Shown piece after piece: positions 33,679 to 44,444 of a stretch of DNA of 64,000 nucleotides (position 1 is its first letter; each line of letters begins with the position of its first letter). A program made the translations under genes and the position numbers. This stretch comes from Pyxicephalus adspersus (taxonomy: Eukaryota; Chordata; Amphibia; Anura; Pyxicephalidae): positions 113,950,561 to 114,014,560 of the forward strand of contig NC_092859.1 in the NCBI RefSeq assembly GCF_032062135.1, written 5' to 3'. Below the pieces are notes generated by a model, which made no database searches, had not been told where the DNA came from, and saw nothing but the letters and a program-made list of their open reading frames with translations.

Positions 33679-35369
33679 GACCAGACACAACCAGGCAGGG
33701 GCAGCAGATCCATATTCCACTTCTGCTGCTGGCACTGCATTTGTATGCATGCACTACAGGTTATGTGTGTAGGGAAAACATAGATAATGTAGGTAACAGG
33801 AGTAGCAATGCGATTTAATTAAATTAGATGGTTTTCCACAGAAGATATGTATTTATTTTGCTTTGGTTCTTATTTCATGGATAAAAAATTATGCATCAAC
33901 AATACAAAGTTGAATTCCAAAAGGCTGCTCATTACAATTATTTACAATGACTTAACTTCCATTTCAGCAGCCTTTAATGTTTCAAAGCTTATTTGCTGTC
34001 ATGAAACAATCTCTGTGCTATGTCTAATAGAAACAGACTGTGCAACATTTATCTTACTTTAACTGATGCATTGCAGAATTACCCATTCTCTGAGTCAACA
34101 AGTAATTTGAGCAAAGACTAGTACCATGTCACAACACAATGTTGACATTAATGTATGAACCCTAACAGCAAACTAAACTGTATCTATACTGTAGCTCATA
34201 TAATTAATGTGCCTATGATTCAATAATTGTCTTCATTATGCAGCTGCTTCCATTAAAAAAGCAGTAGTAGCTATTGAAATTTTCTTGTATTAGCAAAAGC
34301 TCTCTATATCACTGGGTGTTGCTGTGATGTTAATGTGTGGTCTTCACCTGGAAATTCTACGTTAAGATTTTTTGTATTAATCTACCAGATTGTGACCCTG
34401 GGGTTTGGTCTCCTGGTGACAGGTAAAATACAGACGGATGACTAAAATGAATAACCAGATGTGACCATGAAAGTCAATTGTGTATTGTTAGAACGGATGT
34501 GGTCAGGTGGGGTAAAGAAGGGAAGTCTTCACGTTAAGACTGGTTTCATTTGTTTACACTGAACCTGTGGTTTGCTCATCCAAGCAATAGGTTCACTTTA
34601 TTGCAGGTCCCACGGCCGCACATATGAACTCTTTGTATACCACCTTGTCATACCACTCTCCTGTGGGGGTAAAGGGATTAGGCATCATGCAAGGTTCCAT
34701 TTAAGACTTAGAGCTTCCACAAGGGTATGGTCTCTTTTGGGTAATCTGATTCTACTGAGTACCTGAGCAAACAATTCCCAGCATCCATTGCTCTCATGAT
34801 AGTGGGGAGGGGGAGCCATATGCTGTTGGATTTTACTCTTTAAATGGGGAAAAATGTAGGCAATTAAGCTATTACAGATGTCTAAATGAAATTTTAACCT
34901 ACTGTCAAGTCTGGACATTGAGGCTATTAAGGGATACACAATTTATGCTGCCTGTGGCTTTGTAGATCTTTACGTAATGTTCTTATAGCCTCCTCATATT
35001 CCAAGGCTTTTTTGTAGATTACTTGGTTAAAATATTTGATAAACCATTTGTTGTCATTGGAATTTATCAAAGCCATCTCCCGTTTTCCAAATTCCATCTT
35101 TTAATTGAAACTTACTTTCAACAACATAGATACTTTGAAAGCAGCCACAGAAGAACAGGGCAGGGTGAATGCTGAGCAGATCAGTGAACAGGAAAAATCA
35201 AATTAAATTCCCAGCTATCCAATAGCCCTTCTTTACAAGAATCTCTCAAGCATCACAAGATGCAGGGGATACCCTGGAGGTACATTGTCCCTACCTTGCG
35301 CTTCCCCAGTATAGGGGAAACAATCAAATGGTGGGCCTGGGAGACTCTGACACCTAGTGAGATGCTACT
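33679..35369. other. Unassigned, largely unique stretch
   Basis: No exon or transposon recognised. The block 33940-34340 is listed separately as a conserved-element candidate. Confidence 0.45.
33940..34340. promoter_or_regulatory. Possible conserved non-coding element
   Basis: Long repeat-free AT-rich block with many ATTA/TAAT cores, a CAGCTG E-box near 34242 and a TTAATGT series. It resembles vertebrate developmental enhancers in texture; conservation cannot be judged here. Confidence 0.25.
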
Positions 35370-35560
35370 TTATTATTATTATTATTATTATTATTAACTA
35401 TTATTTATATAGTGCGGACATATTACGCAGCGCCTTACAAAGTTCATAGTCATATCACTAGCTGTCCCTCAAAGGGGCTCACAATCTAATGTCCATACCA
35501 TAGTCATATGTCATTACCCCAGTCTAAGGTCAATATGGGGGAAGCCAAAAATAAATAATA
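35370..35560 (-). mobile_element. SINE fragment, 3' part, with (ATT)n tail
   Basis: On the plus strand: an ATT run (35370-35395), then TTATATAGTGCGGACATATTACGCAGCGCC, given here in pieces as TTATATAGTGCGGACA and TATTACGCAGCGCC. After that comes 'CACTAGCTGTCCCTCAAA', which matches the body of the SINE at 9126-9411. The tRNA-like head is missing, so it is 5'-truncated on its own (minus) strand, as expected for target-primed insertion. Confidence 0.75.
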
Positions 35561-36762
35561 GTTAGTCTTCAATGTTAACCTTTAGTTCAATAATATTAGC
35601 AGTGAATTCTAAGGCATTTTTACGAAGAGTTGGGTCATTGCACTGCAGTTTGCTCTTTTTTTCAGGTGATTCACTGCCTCAAGCCTATTTAAGATTAGCA
35701 GCCACCCACCTTGCATAAATATCACATTGTCAAACCCACCGTTTTTAATAGCAAAAGAATAAACTTAGAACACACCAGGGATTTTTACCCCATCATAATG
35801 AATTGCAGGAAATTATCAAGCCCCTGACAAGTCTCTCCTTGAAACAGGCAAGGTTAAATAGTGGGAAGACACAGGATAAGGAGAACTTGAGTACTTTTTA
35901 CTCTTTACATGAGATAAAAACAAATCATTATACTTATTATAAAAATATTATATATTTACACAGATTTATGGATAGAATTTACAAGCCTTTTATAAATGAT
36001 AATAATGTCTTTTTTATATTTTCCAACTTTGTTGCACATTTGTAATTTAAACAATTATGTTAACATAAAGCATACTTTCAGCCATTTCAGATTCTGTAAT
36101 GCTGTGTATTTTAAAGTTTGTACTCATGATGTCAGACTTAGAAGCAAGTCAAACACAGCATTCTTTCAGAAAAAAATGACTTGCTTTGAGAACAGTTTGG
36201 TGCCTGCTTGAGATGTACTCTTAGAGTTTCAAAAGGATCTGTCCCTCTTTGGGAAAAAGACATGCTGTCTAAAACAATCCATGATAAAACATTAAATGCA
36301 CCAAAAACAGATTTTTTCAAGCAACCCTTTTCTTGGGACTTGGGAAAATATAAATGTTACCAACAATGCTATTTAATAACCTTTATAACCTTTGGCAGTG
36401 TTTTCTACAAGTGCCTCTTTAAAGAGTATCCAAGGGGTTTTTTGTAATAAATTTAATTTTTTATGTGCGTACAAAAATGTAGAAAAGCATATAAATATAA
36501 AATCTTGGTGCAAACTTTTTGTATTTAGAACAGATACTGAATCTCTAGGTTTAAACTTGCAGTTAGGTTATGGTTCATTTACGGGGCCTCCTTGCACCAG
36601 GAATTGTTCCTCCCTGGAGACACTACATGGTAGGCAGTCCCATAGGGAATGAATAGTGGAGGTAGTGAGCTAAGAACTTGCTAAAAAATACTTTAAGGAA
36701 TCAGAGCAGAGACATGTCCCCTCTTCTAGCAGATTTGTAAATGACTTAAAGAGACTCCCACT
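35561..36762. other. Unassigned stretch
   Basis: Overlapping open frames at 35803-36652 (60-86 codons) on both strands have no domains. Confidence 0.45.
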
Positions 36763-36840
36763 GGGTCGGATTTAATAAAGCTCTCTAAGGCTGAAGAAAA
36801 TACACTTTCATTAGTGAACCTGGGTGACCCAGCAAACTTG
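36763..36840. mobile_element. Harbinger-like foldback MITE, copy 4, truncated
   Basis: It starts GGGTCGGATTTAATAAAGC and follows the left arm of copy 3 (AAGAAAATACACTTTCATTAG). It stops after GACCCAGCAAACTTG, where the family sequence is replaced by unrelated DNA. Only about one third remains. Confidence 0.75.
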
Positions 36841-36996
36841 TCTCTGCAAAGGGCACCCCTGACAGCCAGTGTAACAAGCAATCTTTTTATCACACCACAC
36901 TTTGCTGGATTGCAGTCTTTCTAATATGGCTGTGTCTTTATAATGTAGCATAGCTTAGCATAGACCCCAGTGGGTTCTGCTATTAAGTGAAATATA

Positions 36997-37035
36997 TTTA
37001 CCTTGTCTAACTCAGACTACATGTCGTACCTCTTC

Positions 37036-37037
<2 letters not shown>
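36997..37037 (+). repeat. 41-bp direct repeat, copy 1
   Basis: It matches 37999-38039 at 38 of 41 positions. Contains CTCAGACTACATGTC and CTCTTCAT. Confidence 0.8.
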
Positions 37038-37088
<51 letters not shown>

Positions 37089-37110
37089 AACTATATATAT
37101 ATTTATATAT
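37038..37110. repeat. (TA)n microsatellite
   Basis: About 24 TA units to 37085, then an interrupted TA-rich extension. It directly follows the 41-bp repeat. The open frame at 37003-37224 is an artefact of the repeat. Confidence 0.95.
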
Positions 37111-37117
37111 TGTTGTG

Positions 37118-37650
37118 ACAGAGTGCCCCAAATCTATGTGGGGAAAATTCTGAATTGGGGTGTATGTACTGCCCCATACATATCATATGATTTATTAGAT
37201 ATATCTAGACATTATATGTTTTAGGGCTCCAGGAAATGTTTTGTATTGCCTAGCTTTGCAGTTTGGTTTTTGGAAAGCTGGATTGTTCGGGTCCTGGAGC
37301 ATGACCAGGGAAAAGAGTGGCAGGGTTTCCCTGGTCCACCAGACTCAAGGGTCCGGGTTTTCACTGTGAAAAGATGCTCCATTTAATCGGGCAGCATTAT
37401 GCTATCAGCAGCTCAGTGTGTTTCCCAAGCTGAAGGGAAGACAGGAAAACCTCTCTGCTATATGTTTTGCTGTATTATATGGAAAGTGCCCTAATTAGTG
37501 CCCTGTTTTGTTCCAGTCAGTCAGGGACTTGAGTGAGCCAGTTAGTTGCTCAGCCGAGCCACCATTTGTAGTTTGTCATTGAGACTGCATTGAATCTTAA
37601 CTATAAGCCTGCTGTCCTAAGTTTGCCGCTCTGACACCCCATTTGCATTA
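37118..37650 (+). mobile_element. Possible LTR-like sequence
   Basis: It begins TGTGACAGAGTGCCCC, which resembles the start of amphibian Ty3/gypsy-type LTRs. Later parts 'CCAGTCAGTCAGGGACTTGAG' and 'GAGCCAGTTAGTTGCTCAG' plus 'TATAAGCCTGCTGTCC' fit the same impression. No CA end, target duplication or internal region was found, so the call rests on recall of similar elements. Confidence 0.3.
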
Positions 37651-37660
37651 ATTAAAAAAA

Positions 37661-37689
37661 AAAGGCCACATGGACTAGAACCAAGGGCT
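37661..37689 (+). repeat. Short direct repeat (GCCACATGGACTAG), copy 1
   Basis: An 'AAAGGCCACATGGACTAG' string recurs at 37884-37911 as 'AAAGCCACATGGACTAG'; the following ACCAA and GCT are also shared. Confidence 0.6.
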
Positions 37690-40649
37690 AACTTTTTTAT
37701 GCTATCCACTAGTCTGCCTGGGGTTCAGCTTCAACCAGGTCTCTCACATAGCATTCTACTATGTGTCTAAGAATAGCGTCAATATTTCTGTTCTTCTACA
37801 TTCTCTGGGTGAGGTCCCTTTGTCACCTAAACCAAACAATGATGATTAAGCCAGCAGTTAGAAACTAGGTTTGTATTTATGAAAAAGCCACATGGACTAG
37901 TACCAATCGCTGCCCTTTGTTCCACTATTTACTAATTTTCATACATGTACATACAGTTACCTTTCCCTATCTAAACTTCTTTGTGAGAATCCATAGTATT
38001 TACCCTGTCTATCTCAGACTACATGTCATACCTCTTCATCATCTCCGTATTGTTTGGTTTTCTCTGTCTTTCATTGAGTATTAGTCAGATTTTCAATTTC
38101 CTAGCTAAACGTTTTTTTTGTAAACCTTTGGGCTTTCTGGGAACATTACTGAAATTGCATGAAATTTTAAGGTTTTCACTTAAAAATGAGTATGACTGTT
38201 ACCAGTGCTGGTCTCATGTTTAAAGTGACAGATTACATAGAACAAAAAGGGGTTTCAATTCCAAAACAGATCCTAGGGGGACTATTTTGCCAAAACAACC
38301 TGTATTCTATTATGTGTATTTACTTGGTTTATTTATTTAATTCTTTGTATATAATAAAAGGGTTGTCTTGGAGTAGTTGCTTTATAGTAATGTTTCCTGC
38401 TGAGTGCCATATTTTTTGTACGACTATTTGGCTAGAACAGGCAGTTAAAATATCCTCCTAATTTACTGAGGTGAGCTACAATGCTTAGATACAAGTGCCT
38501 CCCCTAAAACACTCTCAAAATAAACAAAAAGACAAGATTTCTTATTACGGTCACCAAATTAATGGTGGCTTCTAGTAACAGGAGCTGTCCAGGGCATTTT
38601 TCAAAGTAAATAATTACTTAGGTATTTACTTATTTTAGAATAAAAAGGCTAATAATTTTACTAGATCTGATCACATCCATTGGGTGATTCTTTGCATATA
38701 CACCAGGCATCAGACAAGTTTGCAGTAAACAATGAGAACCTAAATAATATCAATTGAAACATTCTTTGATTTTACAAAAGGTCACAATTGTTACAATATT
38801 GGCAAAAGTTGTTTGCACATATTAGCTGTGTAGTTCTTTTTACATGTTTTCTCCCAAACTAAAATTAGGACCATTTAGGAGTCCCAAATTCTCAAAATAA
38901 GGGAACTTTAGAGTTTACTACTGAAGATCCATATTCATAACTGGCAATCATCAAGAACCACTGTCTAGCCAGGAAACAATAGCAGAACAAGTCTTTGGAT
39001 AGAAAAGTAAACACTATTTTTTATTTAGATAATTTGATCTATACCTGAGGAGGTATTTCAAGTAAATTTGAAAGGATAGGAAACATGATCCTGTCTGAGC
39101 TACCAATGCATTCATTGTTAATAGAATTTTTGTAGAAGTTGCCTTTAGAGCATGCCTGAACGCAGGCCCTGTTTTGTTTTACTTTCTCAAGTATTTATTG
39201 AGCTTGTACCTTATTTACAGCTGCACTAATTGTCAACATTGTTTGTATTGTACACTATTATATTGAATTTCATGAACATGTTGAATGTTCCCCCTATTTC
39301 TGTAAATTGAATATTAATGGCGGAATCTAGGTGCTACCTTTTCCTCTCCTGTATAGCAGGTTACGTTGTGTTTGTGTTTCTTTTTTTGTAGTCTTGTACT
39401 ATCTTTGCTATTGAATAATGCAGAAAGTTTGGAGTTAAACTGAAACCCTTTACTGGCTGACTTGAGTTATTGAAAGTGCAAGCTTTTGGAAAAAAAACTT
39501 GCATATTTATTAACCTAGAATATACCTCCAGCAATAAAATAACATTTAAACAACAGTTGTAAAATAAAAAGTTACTTCATTAGGTGCAGAATTGTTCATT
39601 ACAGCACAACTTTTCAGAATATTATGCTATTAAATAATATTCCTTTTATTCCACTGTAAAGCAAATAATAAAGGAGTCACAAATAAGGTATCAGTTTGCC
39701 TATGATGGTGTGTGCTAGGCAATGCAGTACTATGGTTGTATCAATTGTTATATTCCTTATGGAAAAAGTAGACCTAAGCATTACTGCAGTCTTGTCTGAA
39801 TTTGTTAATATCAGACTGAACTAATGGAAATGACATGTTTAATCTGAAAAAGAGTCAGTTTTATATATGAACAAAGCAATCTAATGACACTGACAAGTTT
39901 AATAGGTTAAAAGGTCAGTCCCTTGTGCAATTAGGTGATTGATGAATGAAACCAAAACAGATCAGCTTAAGTATTTTTAGTCATTTTGTTTAGATTTTTT
40001 CCTAATAGAAGTGTTTAGTATGCCTTAGTCATCTACAGCATTGAATAGAAACGTCTGGTACAGAAGTGTTTATACTGTATTTGTAACTGTGTTGCTTCAC
40101 AAGGGCCCCACAACAAAAAGGACATATCAGTGACGGTGTAGGAGGGATACAGAAAACCCTCCCTAAACTGATAGCTGTAAATAGAGGAATGAATCAATAA
40201 CTCCACTGCTGATCACCTTTGGGTCCCTCACGAGAATCTAGAGGTGCTTTAGCAAGAATGAAAAGCTAGGGGCCAGTTTGAATCCAGTTTTCTGTTACAT
40301 TCACTAGTTGTGCTGAGGAAACAGACATATTTTTAGGCCACACTGGGACAAAATGGCGTGTGCACATTTGGAACTAACGACTGTCATTTCACTTTGTTAA
40401 CAATTGCAAAGAGTTTTCCACTCTGTAACATGATAAAAATATTGCCTATATTTAACTGAACATTATTGCTGTGATTTTACTTGGTTAACAGCCAAAATAT
40501 GAGCAACAATAGGAAAACATATCTGTAATATAAATATTATGATAATATTATATTTTATTTTATTAACATTCTGTCTGTCTCTATTAGCTCCAAGTCCAAG
40601 ACCATTGAAGTCAATAGTGGGGGAATTCGGGTTATTTTTAGGGACTATT
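37690..40649. other. Unassigned stretch
   Basis: Contains the second copies of two direct repeats (37884-37911 and 37999-38039). No exon recognised; the plus-strand frames at 38023-38461 (66 and 91 codons) have no known domain. Confidence 0.45.
37999..38039 (+). repeat. 41-bp direct repeat, copy 2
   Basis: Partner of 36997-37037, about 1.0 kb away. It is not followed by the TA run seen after copy 1. Confidence 0.8.
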
Positions 40650-40688
40650 AAGGGCTGCAAGAGCAGTCTGATTGCTCCTGCAGCCCTT
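40650..40688. repeat. Hairpin, 16-bp arms
   Basis: AAGGGCTGCAAGAGCA (40650-40665) pairs with TGCTCCTGCAGCCCTT (40673-40688) with one mismatch around a 7-nt loop. It lies in a stretch (about 40590-40930) that is GC-richer and looks like an old MITE; its outer ends were not found. Confidence 0.7.
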
Positions 40689-42592
40689 TACTAATTGTAT
40701 GTGTTCTTCGAAAGAGTTTCTCTATCCAAAAACCATGGCACTGTACAGTAGAGAAACAACAACAAGCAGGGCATAAGCTAGGCACTGTAGAGCCACGCTC
40801 TCATATGGACACTTCTGGAGGCAATGCACAATATTAGTAGCCACTCTCTAGCTAAAGAGGATCATGGCAGACTAAGAAGAGTCGATAGTTGAGATGGTGG
40901 CTGCCAGTGATGCAACGGAGATCGGATCCAGGACCTACCATCGTAGGAGGGTACAAAGAAGGAAGTAACCATGTGTCATAATTTGCAAGTATCCGGTGTT
41001 TAGTTGCAAAAACTGGCAGTCACTCCCACCAATAAATTTACCCCTGTTTTGATCATACGAAACTAGGAGAGGTTTAGCTTACAGTTAATCCAAGTTTGCA
41101 AAGGACAGTAGACATACAAGTTTCCAAATTTAATTTATTTGCTTTATTTTGGTTAACAGAGCCTAATATGAGTTAGAAAGAAATATGCCTGGAAATCTGA
41201 GCATTGTGCATGGAGAACAGGAAGGGACTAAGCTGCATGCAGTAACAGAAAAATTTGAAAATGTTGCAATTGGAGAGGCCACTCAGGGCTGCAAATGCAT
41301 TATGTATTAGCTGAATATCTGTTTTATGTGGCTTGGCAGATGGCTTTGTGAAGAGACTGTACCTGCATGTTAGTGAAGAGATAGTTTACTGCCTGTCATT
41401 GCCCACAGGCACTGACAATGTGCACTTAGGCAACAGACATTTTGCTTTTAAATAAATCCTTGTGCATGAATTGTTTCCCTAACCTCCACAATGAAGTTCC
41501 AAACAAACAGACAATGAGTGAACAAACACCAGGGCCCATTCACTATGTCTTACATGTAAATAATGATGCTATTCAATTTTAATGGTTTCCTAATTCAGTA
41601 TTGCAGTTGCAGAAAATGCACCAGCACTTAATTGCACCACTCATTGTGGTGTGCTGTGTCAAAAAAAAGGGAACGTGTCCCTTTTTCTGAGTGTTAAAGT
41701 GCACTACCAGCTGGTTTATAATTTAACTCAGAATGCCCTATCGAAAGTGAAATAAAATCTGCAAAGACCTCTTTACTTCACCAGTGGGCTTCACATCTTT
41801 GTGAAAGTTAGAGACAGGCTACCTAAAAAGCAGTGAAAAACTCTTGGTCCCTCTAAATAATATTGCTGTACTTCATTATTGAAATCAGATATAATGCCTA
41901 GGCTTTAGTAAAGTCAAAGAGACTTTGACAAATGTTTTACTATCTGTAGGAAAAAATATATTGGTCATTTGTATTGCAGGAACTTGCGTTGCACATGCCA
42001 TTTGTGTGTTAAAGGCATGCTGTGTCAAACAGTTTGAAATTGAGTCAAAGAGAAGGAGAAATAGTTAACAGATCAATAAACTTGAACTTTGCACTGCAGC
42101 AATAATAGATCTGCATATATAAATAGGGATACTGAAATGTCAGCAGATTCAGAAATAAACTGCAAAGAAATGTTCAAAAAATATTACCTGTGTGTGCTAA
42201 AGTTCTTCATATATTGGCCTTTTGGCTTTTTAGTAGCTTTTTGATTATTTCAGGGACATATCTGAACTCCAGGCAAACAGCTAAAACACAGATTTTATTT
42301 TTATAGATTTTTACAGATTTTATACTTTTTTTACTTTAAGTTATCCGTTAAAGGATTTGTATTTCTGTCTATCCAATTATAATAGAATTCCATTCCAAAA
42401 TAATAGAATTGGATAGACACATGCCATACAGCAGACCTGTTGTTGTAGATTTTTCTCTGCTACAGTTCTATAATAACTACTGATCTTTACTAGGGTTGCT
42501 TCTCAAATTCTATTTAAATGAAACCAAATGTGGAAAATTGGAGTTGATTTTGTAGGTGCTTCAAATTTCCCTTACAGTTACAAGCTCTAAAC
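40689..42592. other. Unassigned, largely unique stretch
   Basis: No exon recognised. A perfect 13-bp inverted repeat (TGTCTATCCAATT, arms 42366-42378 and 42407-42419) is present. The block 41180-41470 is a conserved-element candidate. Confidence 0.45.
41180..41470. promoter_or_regulatory. Possible conserved non-coding element
   Basis: Repeat-free block of balanced composition with AAATGCATTATG, GCTTGGCAGATGG and TGCATGAATTGTTT-type strings. Candidate only, by texture. Confidence 0.2.
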
Positions 42593-42960
42593 CGGGGGTC
42601 AGCAAATTCCGGCCTTTAGGCCAGATACAGCCTAGCCGGTAGATTGTTGTGGCCTAACGCCCCCTAGCCGATCCGGCCTAATGCTGGCCGTCAACCAGCG
42701 GCTCGGAGCCGGAGGTTGCTGGTCAGATCTGCCAGGGGGTGTTAGGAACTACCGGAGCCGCAGCTGATGGAGCTCCGGAGCTGCCTCCTTGCTGTAGCTC
42801 CCCTATTTACCGTGACCGGCGTTGATATTTCGCTGCTGCGGTAAATAGGGAAAGCTCCCTATTTAAGAGGAGAGAAATTTCACTTCAGGGGGTGTTCCCT
42901 GGTGGTTGCCCCGCCCACCCCATATATAGCCTGGTGGCCATAAAAGTTTGCCGACCCCTG
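42593..42960. mobile_element. hAT-type MITE with perfect 8-bp target duplication
   Basis: CTCTAAAC stands on both sides (42585-42592 and 42961-42968). The ends are CGGGGGTCAGCAAATTCC and, reverse-complemented from the right, CAGGGGTCGGCAAACTTT. The 368-bp interior is strikingly GC-rich for the window and rich in CCGG and GGAGCCGGAGG-like strings. No transposase. Confidence 0.9.
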
Positions 42961-42968
42961 CTCTAAAC

Positions 42969-43076
42969 TAATGTATATATTGGGCATATAATCCACTTAT
43001 CAATGTAAATAACACTGTGTGCTTCCTTTGGCCCCTAAAAATCCAGCCAACAGTAACATATACTGCTGTTTACCTT
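42969..43076. other. Short spacer
   Basis: Nothing recognised between the hAT MITE and the LINE tail. Confidence 0.5.
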
Positions 43077-43795
43077 TTATTATTATTACTATTATTATTA
43101 TTATAATTAATAATAATAATAATAATAATATTAATAAACTGTATTTATATAGCACCTACATAATACACAGCGCTGTATATTAAATAAGGGTTGCAAATGA
43201 CAGATACAAACAATGAAACTGGAGGAGAGGACCCTGCCCAGAAGAGCTTACAATCTAAGAAGTGGGGTAAGAAGCACACAAAAAGAAGGGGGATATGGAA
43301 TGTTGGATGCGTAGTTATGGTTGAAGAAACAGAAGAAGACAGGTAGAGAAGTTTGAAAAGATGGGTTTTGAATGCTCTTAAAAGTAGAAGCAAGCTGAAT
43401 AGGACAAGAAAGATCATTCCAGAGAGTTGGGGCAGCTTTGGAAAAGTCTTGGAGCCGTGCGTGTGATGAGGTTATGAGTGAGGACGTCAGTAGGTCAGAA
43501 AGGTAAGAGGGACTGGAACTGTAGAAGGATTTGAAGGCAAAGCACAGGAGCTTGAATTTGATTTGAAGGTGAAATGAAGGCCATTGAGGAGAACTACAAA
43601 GAGATGCACCAGAGGAGGAGTATTGGGAAGGATGGATGGGTCTGGCGGCAGCATTCATAATAGATTGTAGAGCAATCTATTGAGTTGAATTAATGAAATA
43701 CCAGAGAGGAAGAGGTTACAGTAGTCCACACGAGAGATAATAAAAGCGTGTACAAGGCAGGGGTGAATTGGACTATAGGTTTACAAACCTGTTAT
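43077..43795 (-). mobile_element. L2-like LINE, 3' end of ORF2 plus tail (relic)
   Basis: The minus strand encodes, in broken frames within 43248-43658, the block usual after the reverse transcriptase of L2-type LINEs: FKLLCFAFKSFY, SPSYLSDLLTS, then KAAPTLWNDLS and a TFKSIQN-like end. Compare the family pattern FKxxxLxxKAL..PxYLSDLL...APxLWNxLP...SFKxxLKTxLF. The 3' tail (43077-43180 on the plus strand) is an AAT/ATT run next to TATTTATATAGCACC and CACAGCGCTGTA. The rest of the LINE is absent, so it is a 5'-truncated copy. The intact LINE would supply the nicking and reverse-transcription enzyme. Exact clade (L2, Rex/Babar) is inference. Confidence 0.65.
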
Positions 43796-44142
43796 TTAAA
43801 TTATGTATTTACATTAATTACAAGCTCAGCTAATACAAATATTGAGCTGGGAGCCCTAGCAGAAATCCTTTGAGCCTGTTAATGGCACTGCCATTGCCTA
43901 CTGTGTACAGTTAAATGGCTCACAGCCAAACTATAGTTTGACTTTGAACAATACCAAGCCAAACCAAAAAAGGGGCTTTTGAGGCAGTAACAAGACAATG
44001 TTAACAACTCAATTAAAATCAAACAATAATAAATGTCATTAAATATCAATATTTAAAATACATTAAAAGAGCAAATCACCATCATTATTATTTAACAGGT
44101 AATTGCAGATTATTAGATGGATCTCTAGATGTTGTTGTCCTC
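43796..44142. other. Unassigned stretch
   Basis: Nothing recognised. Confidence 0.5.
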
Positions 44143-44177
44143 TACGCATTTCGCAGCAATTTAATCAGCTTCTTCAG
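44143..44177 (-). repeat. Core motif copy E
   Basis: On the plus strand TACGCATTTCGC, a spacer, then GCTTCTTCAG; on the minus strand CTGAAGAAGC ... GCGAAATGCGTA. One of the clearer copies. A (TA)n run follows 36 bp later. Confidence 0.7.
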
Positions 44178-44209
44178 AAGATCTAGAGAACTTACCTATA
44201 TAAAAAAGG

Positions 44210-44212
<3 letters not shown>

Positions 44213-44257
<45 letters not shown>
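44213..44257. repeat. (TA)n microsatellite
   Basis: About 22 TA units. Confidence 0.95.
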
Positions 44258-44260
<3 letters not shown>

Positions 44261-44410
44261 AGATATTTTTATATAGCTCATATAATAAACAAAACTATTC
44301 ACAAAAACATTCTTTCATTTTATCTTATATTCAATAAAGTACATCTGTATACAACATCATCATTTTATACAAATATGTCCATACACATACAGCCACCTTT
44401 ATACATATAC

Positions 44411-44444
44411 CGTATATATATATTTATATATATATATATATATG
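44411..44444. repeat. (TA)n microsatellite, interrupted
   Basis: TA run with one TTT interruption. Confidence 0.9.

Noticed and set aside
43248..43658. 136-codon minus-strand open frame as a host gene
   Set aside because: Its motifs (YLSDLL, APTLWN) and the AAT-rich tail next to it identify it as the 3' end of a LINE.
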